Shown here piece by piece: positions 8,341-17,260 of a DNA stretch of 40,290 nucleotides. The notes under the pieces are model-generated. The model saw only the letters and a list, made by a program, of their open reading frames with translations. It ran no database searches and had not been told where the DNA came from. A program made the translations under genes and the position numbers. Within the stretch, counting starts at the first letter, position 1, and each line of letters starts with the position of its first letter. The stretch is from Xanthobacteraceae bacterium (GTDB taxonomy: Bacteria > Pseudomonadota > Alphaproteobacteria > Rhizobiales > Xanthobacteraceae): NCBI GenBank assembly GCA_019746355.1, contig JAIESC010000077.1:1-40290 (forward strand), written 5' to 3'.

Positions 8341-9321
8341 ATGACCATGATCGACAGGCGGCAGTTTGCTGCAGGGGCTGCTGCACTCTCGCTGCTCGGC
8401 GTGGCCTCCGCCCGGGCGCAGGACGCCTACCCGCAGCGCCCGGTGAAGCTGATCGTGCCCTACGCGCCGGGCGGCGGCACCGATGTGTTCTCGCGGCTGC
8501 TGGCGACGCAGATCGAACGCGAATTCGGCCAGTCGCTGGTGATCGACAACCGCGCCGGCGGCGCAAGCGTGATCGGCACCCGCGCGGTCGCCGACGCGCC
8601 GGGCGACGGCTACACCATCGGCATGGTGGACTCGGCCTTCGTCACCAATCCAGGACTCTTGAAGGAGAAGCTGCCCTACGACACCCGCAAGGACTTCATC
8701 CCGGTGTCGCTGCTGTCGCGCACGCAGCTTGTGCTCGCGGTGCATGAGGCCTCGCCGTTCAAGACCGCGAAGCAGCTGGTCGATCACGCCAAGGCCAATC
8801 CCGGCAAGCTGACGTTTGCGTCGGCCGGCATCGGCACCGGCATTCATCTCGCCGGCGAGCAATTCCGCCAGGTGGCGGGCATCAACGTGGTCATCGTGCC
8901 CTATCGCGGCGGCGCGCCGGCGCTGGCCGATTTCATTGCCGGCAAGGTCGATTTCACGTTCGGCGCTGTGCCCTCGATCAAGGCGCATCTCGAGGGCGGC
9001 AAGGCGCGCGGGCTCGGCGTCACGCGCGGCCGCGCGCCGCAACTGCCCAACATTCCGAGCATGGAGGAGATCGGCTACGGCCAGGTCGATTCCGCAAGCG
9101 AGATGGGACTGATCGTACCGGCCTCCACGCCTGCGCCGATCGTCGAGAAGCTGCAGCGGATTTCGGCAGCCGCAGTGAAGGACCCGGCGTTCCGCGACAA
9201 GCTCCTGGAGCGCGGCTTTCAGCCGATCGGCACCAGCACCGCCGAATTCCGCGCCCATGTCGACCGCGAGATCGAGAAGTGGATCAAGATCATCGCCGCG
9301 GGCGACATCAAGCCGGAGTAG
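8341..9321 (+). CDS. Bug family tripartite tricarboxylate transporter substrate-binding protein
   Basis: A 326-residue periplasmic receptor of the Bug/TctC family, which binds carboxylates and related small molecules. The N-terminus has a twin-arginine-like IDRRQF followed by an Ala-rich core and the cleavage region ASARAQDAYP. Family blocks: PQRPVKLIVPYAPGGGTDV, VIDNRAGGAS, GDGYTIG, TFASAGIGTG, VPYRGGAPALADFIAGKVD and LPNIPSMEEIG. GGGGAAA lies just upstream of the ATG. No TctA or TctB membrane genes are nearby, as is common for the very numerous Bug paralogues. The partner enolase is immediately upstream, so the ligand may be its substrate (inference). Confidence 0.92.
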   Translation: MTMIDRRQFAAGAAALSLLGVASARAQDAYPQRPVKLIVPYAPGGGTDVFSRLLATQIEREFGQSLVIDNRAGGASVIGTRAVADAPGDGYTIGMVDSAFVTNPGLLKEKLPYDTRKDFIPVSLLSRTQLVLAVHEASPFKTAKQLVDHAKANPGKLTFASAGIGTGIHLAGEQFRQVAGINVVIVPYRGGAPALADFIAGKVDFTFGAVPSIKAHLEGGKARGLGVTRGRAPQLPNIPSMEEIGYGQVDSASEMGLIVPASTPAPIVEKLQRISAAAVKDPAFRDKLLERGFQPIGTSTAEFRAHVDREIEKWIKIIAAGDIKPE

Positions 9322-9459
9322 CTCGCCTTTCAGCAATTGTGCCCCGAATGCCGCACCCGCCAAAAATCAGATGGCATATGGGTTCTCCAGGCCTGTTCTC
9401 CACGGCTTTGGCTTGCGGCATGCCCTAGTCGCCCCATACCTTTCAGAGTGGTTTTGGGG

Positions 9460-10962
9460 ATGGGGCTCGTGGTGCGTGGTCATTCGTGCGTGCGTCGCCG
9501 TACGCTGCTTTCAATCGGCGCGATCGTAAGCTTTGCAGCATTGAACGTCGGCTTGTCGCAGTCCCTGCTGGCAGCCGACATGCCGGTCAAGGCGCCCGTG
9601 CCGAGGGCTCCGCTTGCCGTTGCGGCCAACTGGAGCGGTTTCTACGTCACGGGCGGTGGCGGCTACGGACTGTGGGCGGCGGAATCGACCACGTCGAGCG
9701 TGCCGGGCTCGCTGGGTGAGCCTGCACTGCCGTTGACCCAGAGGCTGGGCGGCCGAGGCTGGCTCGCGCGGCTCGGCGGCGGATTCGACTATCAATTTCA
9801 TCCCCGGCTCGTCGCCGGCGTGTTCGCCGACTACGATTTTTCCAGTCTGAAGGGCACCATCCACGATCCGTTCGTCGCGCTCTCCGCGGAGATCAAGCAG
9901 ACCAGCGCCTGGGCGGTCGGCGGCCGGGTCGGCTGGCTGATGAATCCGACCCTGTTGACCTACTTCAACGGCGGCTACACCAGCGCCCGCTTCTCCGACG
10001 GCACCATGCTCGGCATGGGTTCTGGCGCCATATCGGGCTTTGCGACGCCGGGCTTCCGACAAGACGGCTGGTTCGTGGGCGGCGGCACCGAAACGAGCAT
10101 GGCGAACGGATGGTTCTGGAGAAACGAATATCGCTTCGCCTCTTACGACGATCACGCGATCCCGAACATCAACCGCTCGTCGGCCGCGCCGTTTTCGGCC
10201 TTCAACAACATCAATTTCAAACCGGTCGTGCAGACGGTCACCACCCAGCTTGTCTACAAGTACAATCCCGGCATCACCGGGACCGCCGGTCCCACGCCGG
10301 CAACGGCCTTCGCAGTGATGTGGAGTGGCGCCTATGTCAACGCCGGCTTCGGCTACGGCCTTTGGACTGCCGATGAGACCACCTCAGCCGTAGCGGGCGC
10401 TGCCAATCCGCCGGTGCGCGTGACGCAGCGGCTCGGCGGCAAGGGCTGGCTCGGGCGCTTCGGCGCAGGCTACGATTATCAAATCTATCCTCGCGTCGTC
10501 GCCGGGGTGCTCGCCGACTTTGACGTTTCGAGCATCGAAGGATCGATACAGGACTCGATCGCCGGCCTGGAGGGCCAGACCAAACAGACCTGGTCCTGGG
10601 CGGTCGGTGCCCGTGGCGGCTGGCTGGTCGCTCCGGATGTCCTGAGCTACGTGTCGGCCGGCTACACGCAAGCCCGGTTCTCAAGCGCGACCATGTCGTC
10701 GATGCTGACCGGCGCGCCATTCAATGGATTGTCGACGCCTGCGTTCACGACCGACGGCTGGTTTGCAGGCGGCGGCGTCGAAGCCGCGATCCTGCCGGGA
10801 GTGTTCTGGCGCAACGAATACCGCTACGCGCAATACGGCTCGGAGACGGTCACCGACAGCAGCACCAATCCGGCGGCGCTCACCCGGAACAACATCAATT
10901 TCAGGCCGACGGTGCAGACCGTCACGACGCAACTGGTCTACAAGTTCGGCACCGCGCGCTAG
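9460..10962 (+). CDS. Outer membrane protein with two fused Omp25/RopB-like barrels
   Basis: A 500-residue protein. Residues 1-39 form a signal peptide ending SLLAAD, followed by MPVKAPVPRAP as in alphaproteobacterial Omp25/Omp31/RopB proteins. The rest is an internal duplication. Copy 1 (about 56-269) and copy 2 (about 286-497) each begin WSGxYVxxGxGYGLW, contain VTQRLGGxGWL or LTQRLGGRGWL, YDYQ/FDYQ, VAGVxADxD, NEYRxA and NNINFxPxVQTVTTQLVYK. Each copy matches a complete eight-strand barrel of about 210 residues; copy 2 ends YKFGTAR and copy 1 ends YKYNPG, near a linker of about 16 residues. An ATG at 9460 is chosen because the signal peptide begins there; its ribosome binding site is weak. 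It is convergent with mfd, and a hairpin lies between. Confidence 0.85.
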   Translation: MGLVVRGHSCVRRRTLLSIGAIVSFAALNVGLSQSLLAADMPVKAPVPRAPLAVAANWSGFYVTGGGGYGLWAAESTTSSVPGSLGEPALPLTQRLGGRGWLARLGGGFDYQFHPRLVAGVFADYDFSSLKGTIHDPFVALSAEIKQTSAWAVGGRVGWLMNPTLLTYFNGGYTSARFSDGTMLGMGSGAISGFATPGFRQDGWFVGGGTETSMANGWFWRNEYRFASYDDHAIPNINRSSAAPFSAFNNINFKPVVQTVTTQLVYKYNPGITGTAGPTPATAFAVMWSGAYVNAGFGYGLWTADETTSAVAGAANPPVRVTQRLGGKGWLGRFGAGYDYQIYPRVVAGVLADFDVSSIEGSIQDSIAGLEGQTKQTWSWAVGARGGWLVAPDVLSYVSAGYTQARFSSATMSSMLTGAPFNGLSTPAFTTDGWFAGGGVEAAILPGVFWRNEYRYAQYGSETVTDSSTNPAALTRNNINFRPTVQTVTTQLVYKFGTAR

Positions 10963-10977
10963 AACGTGAGACATGCG

Positions 10978-11006
10978 AGAGCTCCGGCCGCATGCCGGGG
11001 CTCTTT
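10978..11006 (+). terminator. Hairpin terminator between the porin-like gene and mfd
   Basis: An 11-bp stem (AGAGCTCCGGC at 10978-10988, loop CGCAT, GCCGGGGCTCT at 10994-11004, with one G-T pair) is followed by TTT. It sits 15 nt after the porin-like stop codon. The T-run is short, so intrinsic termination is probable rather than certain. Confidence 0.6.
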
Positions 11007-11018
11007 GCGTGACGCCGG

Positions 11019-14000
11019 CTAAGCCACCTTTTTCTTCTGCTCGGCAATACGCACCAGGTTGCGCAGCACCGCCGTCGTGCCGTGCAGCCGCTGCGCGGGC
11101 TTCTCCCAGTCGTAGAACAGCACGACCTTCATGTCCGGCCGCACCCGCGCCGAGGCGCCCTGCTTGTTGATGAAGCCGATCAGCCCTTCGGGGTTGGCGA
11201 ATGAGTTGTCGCGGAATTGCAGCACCGCGCCCTTCGGGCCGGTCTCGATCTTCTCGACATTGGCCTTCCGGCACAGCGCCTTGATGCCGACGATCTTGAG
11301 CAGGTGCTCGACCTCTTCGGGCAGCGGCCCGAAGCGGTCGACCAGCTCGGCCCCGAACGCCTCGATGTCCTGGTCCTCCTCGAGATCGGCGAGCCGGCGG
11401 TAGAGCGCAAGCCGCACCGAGAGGTCGGCGACGTAGTCCTCCGGGATGAGCACCGGCGTGCCGATGGTGATCTGCGGCGACCAGCGGTCGGCGACCGGCT
11501 CGGCGATGCCGGCCTTGAGCGAGGTGACCGCCTCCTCCAGCATCTGCTGGTAGAGCTCGAAGCCGACCTCCTTGATGTGGCCGGACTGCTCGTCGCCGAG
11601 GAGATTGCCCGCGCCGCGGATGTCGAGATCGTGCGAGGCAAGCTGGAAGCCTGCGCCGAGCGTGTCGAGCGACTGCAGCACCTTGAGCCGTCGCTCGGCC
11701 TGCGCGGTGATCTTCTTCCTTTCGGGAAGCGTGAACAGCGCATAGGCGCGAAGCTTCGAGCGTCCGACCCGGCCACGCAACTGGTAGAGCTGCGCCAGGC
11801 CGAACATGTCGGCGCGATGCACGATCAGCGTATTTGCGCTCGGGATGTCGAGGCCGGACTCGACGATGGTGGTCGACAACAGCACGTCGAACTTGCCGTC
11901 GTAGAACGCCGACATGATGTCTTCCAGCACTTGCGACGGCATCTGCCCGTGCGCCACGGCGAGCTTCACCTCGGGCACGTGCTTGTCGAGGAAGTCCTTG
12001 CGCTCGGCAAGGTCCTCGATGCGGGGGCAGACGTAGAACGACTGTCCACCGCGATAGCGCTCGCGCAGCAGCGCCTCCCGCACCACCAGCGGATCGAACG
12101 GCGACACGAAGGTCCGCACCGCGAGGCGATCGACCGGCGGCGAGGCGATGATCGAAAGATCGCGCACGCCGGTGAGCGCGAGCTGCAGCGTGCGCGGGAT
12201 CGGCGTTGCCGTGAGCGTGAGCACGTGCACCTCGGCGCGCAGCGTCTTCAGCCGCTCTTTGTGAGCCACGCCGAAATGTTGCTCCTCGTCGACGATGACC
12301 AGGCCGAGGTCCTTGAACTTGACCGACTTGCCGAGCAGCGCATGGGTGCCGACAACGATATCGATGCCGCCGTCGGCGATGCCCTTCTTGACCCGGCTCA
12401 ATTCGGCCGATGACACCAGCCGCGACGCTTGCCCGACCTCGACGGGAAAACCGCGGAAGCGCTCGGCGAAGGTCTTGGCATGCTGGCGCGCAAGCAACGT
12501 GGTCGGCACCACCACCGCGGCCTGCTTGCCGTTCATCACCGTCTCGAACGCCGCCCGCAGCGCCACCTCGGTCTTGCCGAAGCCCACATCGCCGCAGATC
12601 AGCCGGTCCATCGGCCGGCCGGTTGCAAGATCGGCGATGGTGGCGTCGATCGCCGACTGCTGGTCCTCGGTTTCCTCGTAGGGGAAGCCCGCGGCGAACT
12701 CGTCCATCGCGCCCGGCGCGAGTGAAAGCCGTGGCGCCTCGCGCAGCTTCCGCTCCGCCGCGATCTTGATCAGCTCATGGGCGATCTCGCGGATGCGGTT
12801 CTTCATCCGCGCCTTGCGCGTCTGCCAGCCGGTGCCGCCCAGCCGGTCAAGCTCGACGCCGGTGTCCTCCGAGCCGTAGCGCGACAGAAGCTCGATGTTC
12901 TCGACCGGGAGGTAGAGCTTGGCGCCTTCGGCGTAGTGGATTTCCAGGCAGTCGTGCGGCGCGCCGGCCGCCTCGATGTTCTGCAGGCCTGTGAAGCGGC
13001 CGATGCCGTGATCGACGTGCACCACGAGATCGCCGGTCGAAAGGCTCGTGACCTCGGCGATGAAATTCTCGGCGCGCTTCGACGCGCGACGCGGCCGCAC
13101 CAGCCGGTCGCCCAGGATGTCCTGCTCGCCGACCACCGCGGCGTCGGCGGTCTCGAAGCCGGCCTCGAGGCCGAGCACGGCGAGCGCCACCTGCGGCCTC
13201 GGCAGCGCCAGCGCCTCGGGCCATGAACCGACGTGGGACAGATTGGCGAGGCCATGCTCGGCCAGCACGTGCGTCATGCGCTCGCGCGCGCCCTCGCTCC
13301 AGAGCGCCACGACCACGCGCTTGCCTCCGGCCTGCAGGGACAAAACGTGCTTCGTCACGGCATCGAACACGCCCGCCGCGTTCTCGGCGCGCTCGGCCGC
13401 AAAGTTGCGGCCCTGCCGCGTGGCGGCATCGACGATTGCGGGTGCGCCCTCCGGCACCGCAAACGGCGTCAGTCGCGCCAGCGCCGCGGTCTTGAGCCGC
13501 TCGGCCCATTCGGCGTCCGGCAGATACAGCCGCTCCGGCGGCAGCGGCTTGTAGGGCACACCGCCTTCGTGGGCGAGCGCATCCTTGCGCGCCTCGTAGT
13601 AATCCTTGATCTGATCGAGCCGCTCGCGCGCCGCGTCCTCGACCAGGTTTTCTTCGATCACCGGCGCGCCCGGCACATAGTCGAACAGCGTGTCCATGCG
13701 GTCATGGAACAGCGGCAGCCAATGCTCCATGCCGGCATGGCGGCGGCCTTCGGTCACGGCCTCGTAGAGGACATCATCGGGGCTCGCCGCGCCGAACGCC
13801 GCGACGTAGCCGGTGCGAAATTTGCGGATCGTGTCGGTGGTGAGCTGAAATTCGGCGACCGGTACAAGATCGAGCGCGCGCATCTCCATCACGGTGCGCT
13901 GGGTCTCCGGATCGAAGCTCCTGACGCTCTCCAGCGTGTCGCCGAAGAAGTCGAGCCGCACCGGCAGGTCCATGCCGGGCGCGAACAGGTCGAGGATGCC

Positions 14001-14528
14001 GCCGCGCACCGCGTAGTCGCCGGCCTCGCGCACGGTCGAGGCGCGGATGAAGCCGTTCAGCTCGAGCCAGCGGACCACGCCCTCCATCGCCAGCATGTTG
14101 CCGGGCGCGGCCGACAGCGCCTGCTTGGCGATCTGGTCCTTCGCCGGCACCCGCTGCAGCGCGGCGTTGACGGTGGTGAGCACGACCGCGGGCTTTTCGC
14201 GGCCCTTGATGCGGGCGAGCCGCGACAGCACGGTCATGCGCTGGGCAACGATGGTGGCGTGCGGCGACACCCGGTCGTAGGGCACGCAGTCCCAGGCGGG
14301 GAATTGCAGGATCTCGATCTCGGGCGCAAAGAACGACAGCGAACGCGCCAGCGCCGCCATCCGCGAACCGTCGCGGCAGATCACCAGCGCGCTGGTCGCG
14401 GGCGCCTCCTTGCGCGCCGCGACCACGCGCGCGAGATCGGCAATGACCAAGCCCTCGGCGCCATCGGCGACATTGGCGAGGGTGAGTGGCCGGTCGGGCG
14501 CAAGCAGATCGGCAGGCGATTTCGCCAT
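11019..14528 (-). CDS. mfd: Transcription-repair coupling factor Mfd
   Basis: Mfd (1169 residues) removes RNA polymerase stalled at DNA lesions and recruits UvrA. The order is typical: N-terminal UvrB-like module (about 1-350), the RNA-polymerase-interacting CarD-like domain (DLVVHVDHGIGRFTGLQ, about 515), the helicase core with Walker A GDVGFGKT (646-653) and DEEQ box (747-750), HVLTLTATPIPRTLQL, and the translocation (TRG) motif DLDIRGAGNLLGDEQSGH. The C-terminal UvrA-binding domain follows. Length matches the family (about 1150-1180). It starts 3 nt after the sdhE stop codon and is co-transcribed with it. Confidence 0.98.
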   Translation of the reverse strand: MAKSPADLLAPDRPLTLANVADGAEGLVIADLARVVAARKEAPATSALVICRDGSRMAALARSLSFFAPEIEILQFPAWDCVPYDRVSPHATIVAQRMTVLSRLARIKGREKPAVVLTTVNAALQRVPAKDQIAKQALSAAPGNMLAMEGVVRWLELNGFIRASTVREAGDYAVRGGILDLFAPGMDLPVRLDFFGDTLESVRSFDPETQRTVMEMRALDLVPVAEFQLTTDTIRKFRTGYVAAFGAASPDDVLYEAVTEGRRHAGMEHWLPLFHDRMDTLFDYVPGAPVIEENLVEDAARERLDQIKDYYEARKDALAHEGGVPYKPLPPERLYLPDAEWAERLKTAALARLTPFAVPEGAPAIVDAATRQGRNFAAERAENAAGVFDAVTKHVLSLQAGGKRVVVALWSEGARERMTHVLAEHGLANLSHVGSWPEALALPRPQVALAVLGLEAGFETADAAVVGEQDILGDRLVRPRRASKRAENFIAEVTSLSTGDLVVHVDHGIGRFTGLQNIEAAGAPHDCLEIHYAEGAKLYLPVENIELLSRYGSEDTGVELDRLGGTGWQTRKARMKNRIREIAHELIKIAAERKLREAPRLSLAPGAMDEFAAGFPYEETEDQQSAIDATIADLATGRPMDRLICGDVGFGKTEVALRAAFETVMNGKQAAVVVPTTLLARQHAKTFAERFRGFPVEVGQASRLVSSAELSRVKKGIADGGIDIVVGTHALLGKSVKFKDLGLVIVDEEQHFGVAHKERLKTLRAEVHVLTLTATPIPRTLQLALTGVRDLSIIASPPVDRLAVRTFVSPFDPLVVREALLRERYRGGQSFYVCPRIEDLAERKDFLDKHVPEVKLAVAHGQMPSQVLEDIMSAFYDGKFDVLLSTTIVESGLDIPSANTLIVHRADMFGLAQLYQLRGRVGRSKLRAYALFTLPERKKITAQAERRLKVLQSLDTLGAGFQLASHDLDIRGAGNLLGDEQSGHIKEVGFELYQQMLEEAVTSLKAGIAEPVADRWSPQITIGTPVLIPEDYVADLSVRLALYRRLADLEEDQDIEAFGAELVDRFGPLPEEVEHLLKIVGIKALCRKANVEKIETGPKGAVLQFRDNSFANPEGLIGFINKQGASARVRPDMKVVLFYDWEKPAQRLHGTTAVLRNLVRIAEQKKKVA

Positions 14529-14531
14529 CGG

Positions 14532-14819
14532 CTAACGCCCCGCCGCGAAATGAAAGTCGCGCACGCGGCGGAACATCGCCGTGTCGCGCTCGGGCGGAAC
14601 CTCCGCGACGCCGGTCACCCAGGACAACAGATCGGTCTCGAGCGCTTCAAGGAGATGCTCGTATTGCTCGAGCTCGGCGTCGCTGAAGCCCGGCAGATGC
14701 ACGTCGGCAAACCGGCCCATGATCAGATCGGCCTCGCGGGTGCCGCGATGCCACGAGCGGAACAGCAGCCGCCGCCTGCGGGCGTCGAGGCCGTCGCTCG
14801 ATAGCGTGCTTCCAGTCAT
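14532..14819 (-). CDS. sdhE: Succinate dehydrogenase assembly factor SdhE (DUF339)
   Basis: A 95-residue protein of the SdhE/SDHAF2 family, which promotes covalent FAD attachment to SdhA. It carries the arginine-rich start DARRRRLLFRSWHRGTRE, including the R-G-x-x-E flavinylation motif, then ADLIMGRFADVHL and the helical YEHLLEALETDLLSWVTG. The ATG at 14819 is preceded by GGAGAGG. The stop codon is 3 nt upstream of the mfd start. From memory, the order sdhE-mfd with recG next door is conserved in related Hyphomicrobiales. Confidence 0.95.
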   Translation of the reverse strand: MTGSTLSSDGLDARRRRLLFRSWHRGTREADLIMGRFADVHLPGFSDAELEQYEHLLEALETDLLSWVTGVAEVPPERDTAMFRRVRDFHFAAGR

Positions 14820-15649
14820 CACCTCTCCAACGCCGAAAACCCGGCAAGGGCCGGGTGCGCGATTTATATAGATGGCTCGGGCGAAGATGTCAGGGCCTGC
14901 ACCCTCTTCCGTTTGGACAGTGCCATTCGATCGCTCGTCTGCCGTCGTGCACGCATGCGGGCTGCCCACACACTCTCTCGTTGCCGCGGCGTGCCTGCGC
15001 CCGGGATTTGCGAAATCGCTTCCTTCCTGCCCGCCCTCCTGACGAGGGGAGCGGAGCGCCGAAAGGCGCAGGGGTTTGCGAGACCCCTTAGGGCCGGTGT
15101 GAACGGCCCGGAGAACACGCTGCGGCGTGTTCGGGTCCCTTTGCGGTCGGGACCCTCGCCTCTCGGCGCTCCACCACGGTGCTCGTGAGGCCAGGCCTCA
15201 CTACCTCGGGCCGCGCTTGCCGCCTGGTCGCGACCGGCGACCGGTGGTCCAGCAGGCTCCCTGCGCACAGGTCATAGCGCCCATAGCGCGGTGTCCGAGG
15301 CGTCCCGGGAGCCGGCCGGCTGAGCCGGACGCGCAGGCACACCGTTCCTGCCTCTGCCAAACAGGAGCCATCCGGATGGCGCCCCTAACAGACAGGACAA
15401 GAACAAATAGCGAACAACACAAGAGAGTCAACCCCCGCACCGAGCTGCGTTCGCAGCGCGACCGCGGCCCCGAAGCGGGCGTTGCACAAGCCCCGCTCCG
15501 CGTGCCGACCGTTATTGAAGTCCAACTAAGGCGATGGACTGGTGATGATAGGCGCGCTGCTGGGGCTGGCCCGCCTCGAGGTCAGTAACGGTTTATTAGG
15601 CCTCGACTTCGCCGCCGGTGCCAACGCGACTGGAACCGCCGCGCAGAAT
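14820..15649. other. Gene-free block rich in inverted repeats
   Basis: About 830 nt between sdhE and the serine hydrolase. Open frames exist on both strands but their translations are Arg/Pro/Gly-rich, have no hydrophobic or motif structure and overlap one another, so I do not call them genes. The centre (15056-15380) is packed with perfect hairpins and palindromes, listed separately. From about 15390 to 15425 the sequence turns A-rich (GGACAAGAACAAATAGCGAA). It marks the left edge of the DNA that separates sdhE from recG. Confidence 0.6.
15056..15380. repeat. Array of adjacent hairpins and palindromes
   Basis: Five perfect stems follow each other almost without spacers: GCGCC-GAAA-GGCGC (15056-15069, GAAA tetraloop); AGGGGT/ACCCCT (15070-15088); GGGCCG/CGGCCC (15091-15109); GAACACGC-TGCG-GCGTGTTC (15113-15132); GGGTCCC/GGGACCC (15133-15155). 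Further on are GTGAGGCC-A-GGCCTCAC (15185-15201), GGTCGC/GCGACC (15226-15242), the palindromes TCCCGGGA (15303-15310) and AGCCGGCCGGCT (15310-15321), and GCCATCCGGATGGC (15367-15380). Such density fits a structured RNA or a composite palindromic repeat (REP/BIME-like). I do not recognise a known family. Confidence 0.65.
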
Positions 15650-16786
15650 TCACTGCCCAAGCTTGACGAACTTGTGGGTCTCGCCGATCGCGCGGCGCAG
15701 GTCGTCAAGCGACTCCTGCGCATCGCGTGTCCACGGCACCGCCATGAACACCGCCGTGCCATTGGCCGCCCGGAATGCGTGGCTGACGATCTGTCCGCTG
15801 ATCGCCCGCCCGGCGGAGTCCCTGCCCCGCACGTTCATGATGCCGCCATGCGAAACCGCCCAGCGGCCCTGCCCGGCCCAGGTGTTGATGCCGAGGCTGT
15901 ACCAGCGGCCGCGATGGCCGGGCGTCCATCGCGTCTGCGCCCGGTCGATCCACTCCTTGACCTCGTCCGACAGGAACGGATGCGCCGGGTCGAAGATGTC
16001 GAGAAGCTTAAGATAGTCGGGACCGGGAACGAACCAGCCGCCCGCACCCGACAGCATCTGCCAGTCCGAATGCAGCTTCGGCTTGTCGAGGCCAAGCCTG
16101 CCGAACACCGCCTCGCCGCAATAGTCCTCGTAGGAGCGGCCGCTCTGCTCCTCGATGATCGCCGTGAGGATCCCGTAGCCGGTGTTGCTGTAGGAGTAGC
16201 GGCCGCCGGGATGGCGCGCGAGCCGCTCCTTCATCATATACTCGGCGAGCACGGGCTTTGCTTCGGCGAGCACGCTCGCGCCGCCGAAGGCGCGCCGGGT
16301 GAACACGCTGAAAATCGGATCGTCGTCGGCATTGCCGCGAAGCCCCGCACGATGCACCAGCAGCTCTTCGACCGTCACGTCGTTCAGCCGCGCGTCGGCC
16401 GGCGCGCCGAACTGTTTGAAGAACTGGCCCAGCACGTCGCGCAGCGGCGTCGAGAAGGTCAGCCTGCCGTCGCGGATCAGCGTCGCGATGCAGGCGCCGG
16501 TGATCGGCTTCGACAGGCTCGCGATCAGCGTGGGCTGCAGCGGATCGACGTCATGTCCGCGGACGGAAACGGTCTCGCCGCCGCGCCGCACCGCCATGAT
16601 CGCGGTCGCGGGCTTTCGCCGCGCCACCCATTGATCGAAGACGATGCCGTAAGCCTCGGCGGTCGCGGGCAGGTTGCGGTGCTCGGGCGGCCGCGGCGGC
16701 GCCTGCGCCGCCGCCGGATCGGTCAGCCCGCACATCGTCCACGCTGCGACCCAAGCCGCAGCAACAATGAAAACCGCTACTCGCAA
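15650..16786 (-). CDS. Secreted serine hydrolase (beta-lactamase/DD-peptidase fold)
   Basis: A class-C-beta-lactamase-like serine hydrolase. The three signatures are visible: S90-L-S-K93 (ASLSKPITG), the Y-x-N motif in YSYSNTGYG, and H-x-G as SHGGIMNV near the C-terminus. LLVHRAGLRG matches the family block LLTHTSGL. An N-terminal signal segment (RVAVFIVAAAWVAAW, then DPAAAQAPP) makes it periplasmic or secreted. The start is uncertain: TTG at 16786 directly precedes the signal peptide (378 aa); the open frame extends to a TTG at 16855 (401 aa); neither has a clear ribosome binding site. True substrate (beta-lactam, peptide or ester) cannot be told. Confidence 0.85.
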   Translation of the reverse strand: MRVAVFIVAAAWVAAWTMCGLTDPAAAQAPPRPPEHRNLPATAEAYGIVFDQWVARRKPATAIMAVRRGGETVSVRGHDVDPLQPTLIASLSKPITGACIATLIRDGRLTFSTPLRDVLGQFFKQFGAPADARLNDVTVEELLVHRAGLRGNADDDPIFSVFTRRAFGGASVLAEAKPVLAEYMMKERLARHPGGRYSYSNTGYGILTAIIEEQSGRSYEDYCGEAVFGRLGLDKPKLHSDWQMLSGAGGWFVPGPDYLKLLDIFDPAHPFLSDEVKEWIDRAQTRWTPGHRGRWYSLGINTWAGQGRWAVSHGGIMNVRGRDSAGRAISGQIVSHAFRAANGTAVFMAVPWTRDAQESLDDLRRAIGETHKFVKLGQ

Positions 16787-17260
16787 GACCCGCCCGGCAG
16801 AACAGTCTCGTCCCTTGCCGCAGCATATCCGGATCGACGCCGGGCGTACCGACAAAATCGCCGCACTCTGGGCATTGCTGCCAATCGTGCTAAGCGGCTC
16901 GGCAAGCTTAGATGCAGCCGAGCAGCGCCAGGTTGCACCCCTCGGAACTCCTCAACAGGTATCCAAGAATCTGCCGTATTCAGTTGCGCGTGTCGCCGAT
17001 CGCGTGATGTCTCCGCACCCGGGCAGCCAACCGCTCAAGCTGTCGTCGATACATCCCAGCGCTGCCGTTACGCCCGGTGCCAAGAGCCGCCGAGGCTGGC
17101 AGCATGGCCTGCCCCACTCCGCCCGCAACCGCGGAACTACGGTTTATCTCGCAACCTCCGATGAGAAGCTCACGGTGTGCACCTTCGGAGGTGTTGGCTG
17201 GCGTTGCTGTCCGACAGCGACTGCCCTACCCTTGTGTGACGCGTTTTTTGGCGAGAGCGT
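16787..17260. other. Intergenic region without recognised gene
   Basis: About 470 nt between the divergent serine hydrolase and the first small paralogue. A plus-strand open frame crosses it, but its peptide shows no family motif and runs into the next gene in another frame. No tRNA or strong terminator is seen. Promoters for both flanking genes should lie here. Confidence 0.4.

Noticed and set aside
7150..9363. Long minus-strand N-terminal extension of the HupE-like frame
   Set aside because: It lies opposite the enolase and Bug genes and precedes the true signal peptide and ribosome binding site at 7149.
15056..15242. Idea that the hairpin run is tmRNA, RNase P RNA or SRP RNA
   Set aside because: None of the conserved core sequences of these RNAs that I know are present.
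14864..15588. Open frames of 90-150 codons on both strands in the hairpin block
   Set aside because: Overlapping frames with Arg/Pro/Gly-rich peptides and no hydrophobic pattern; the palindromes explain the composition.
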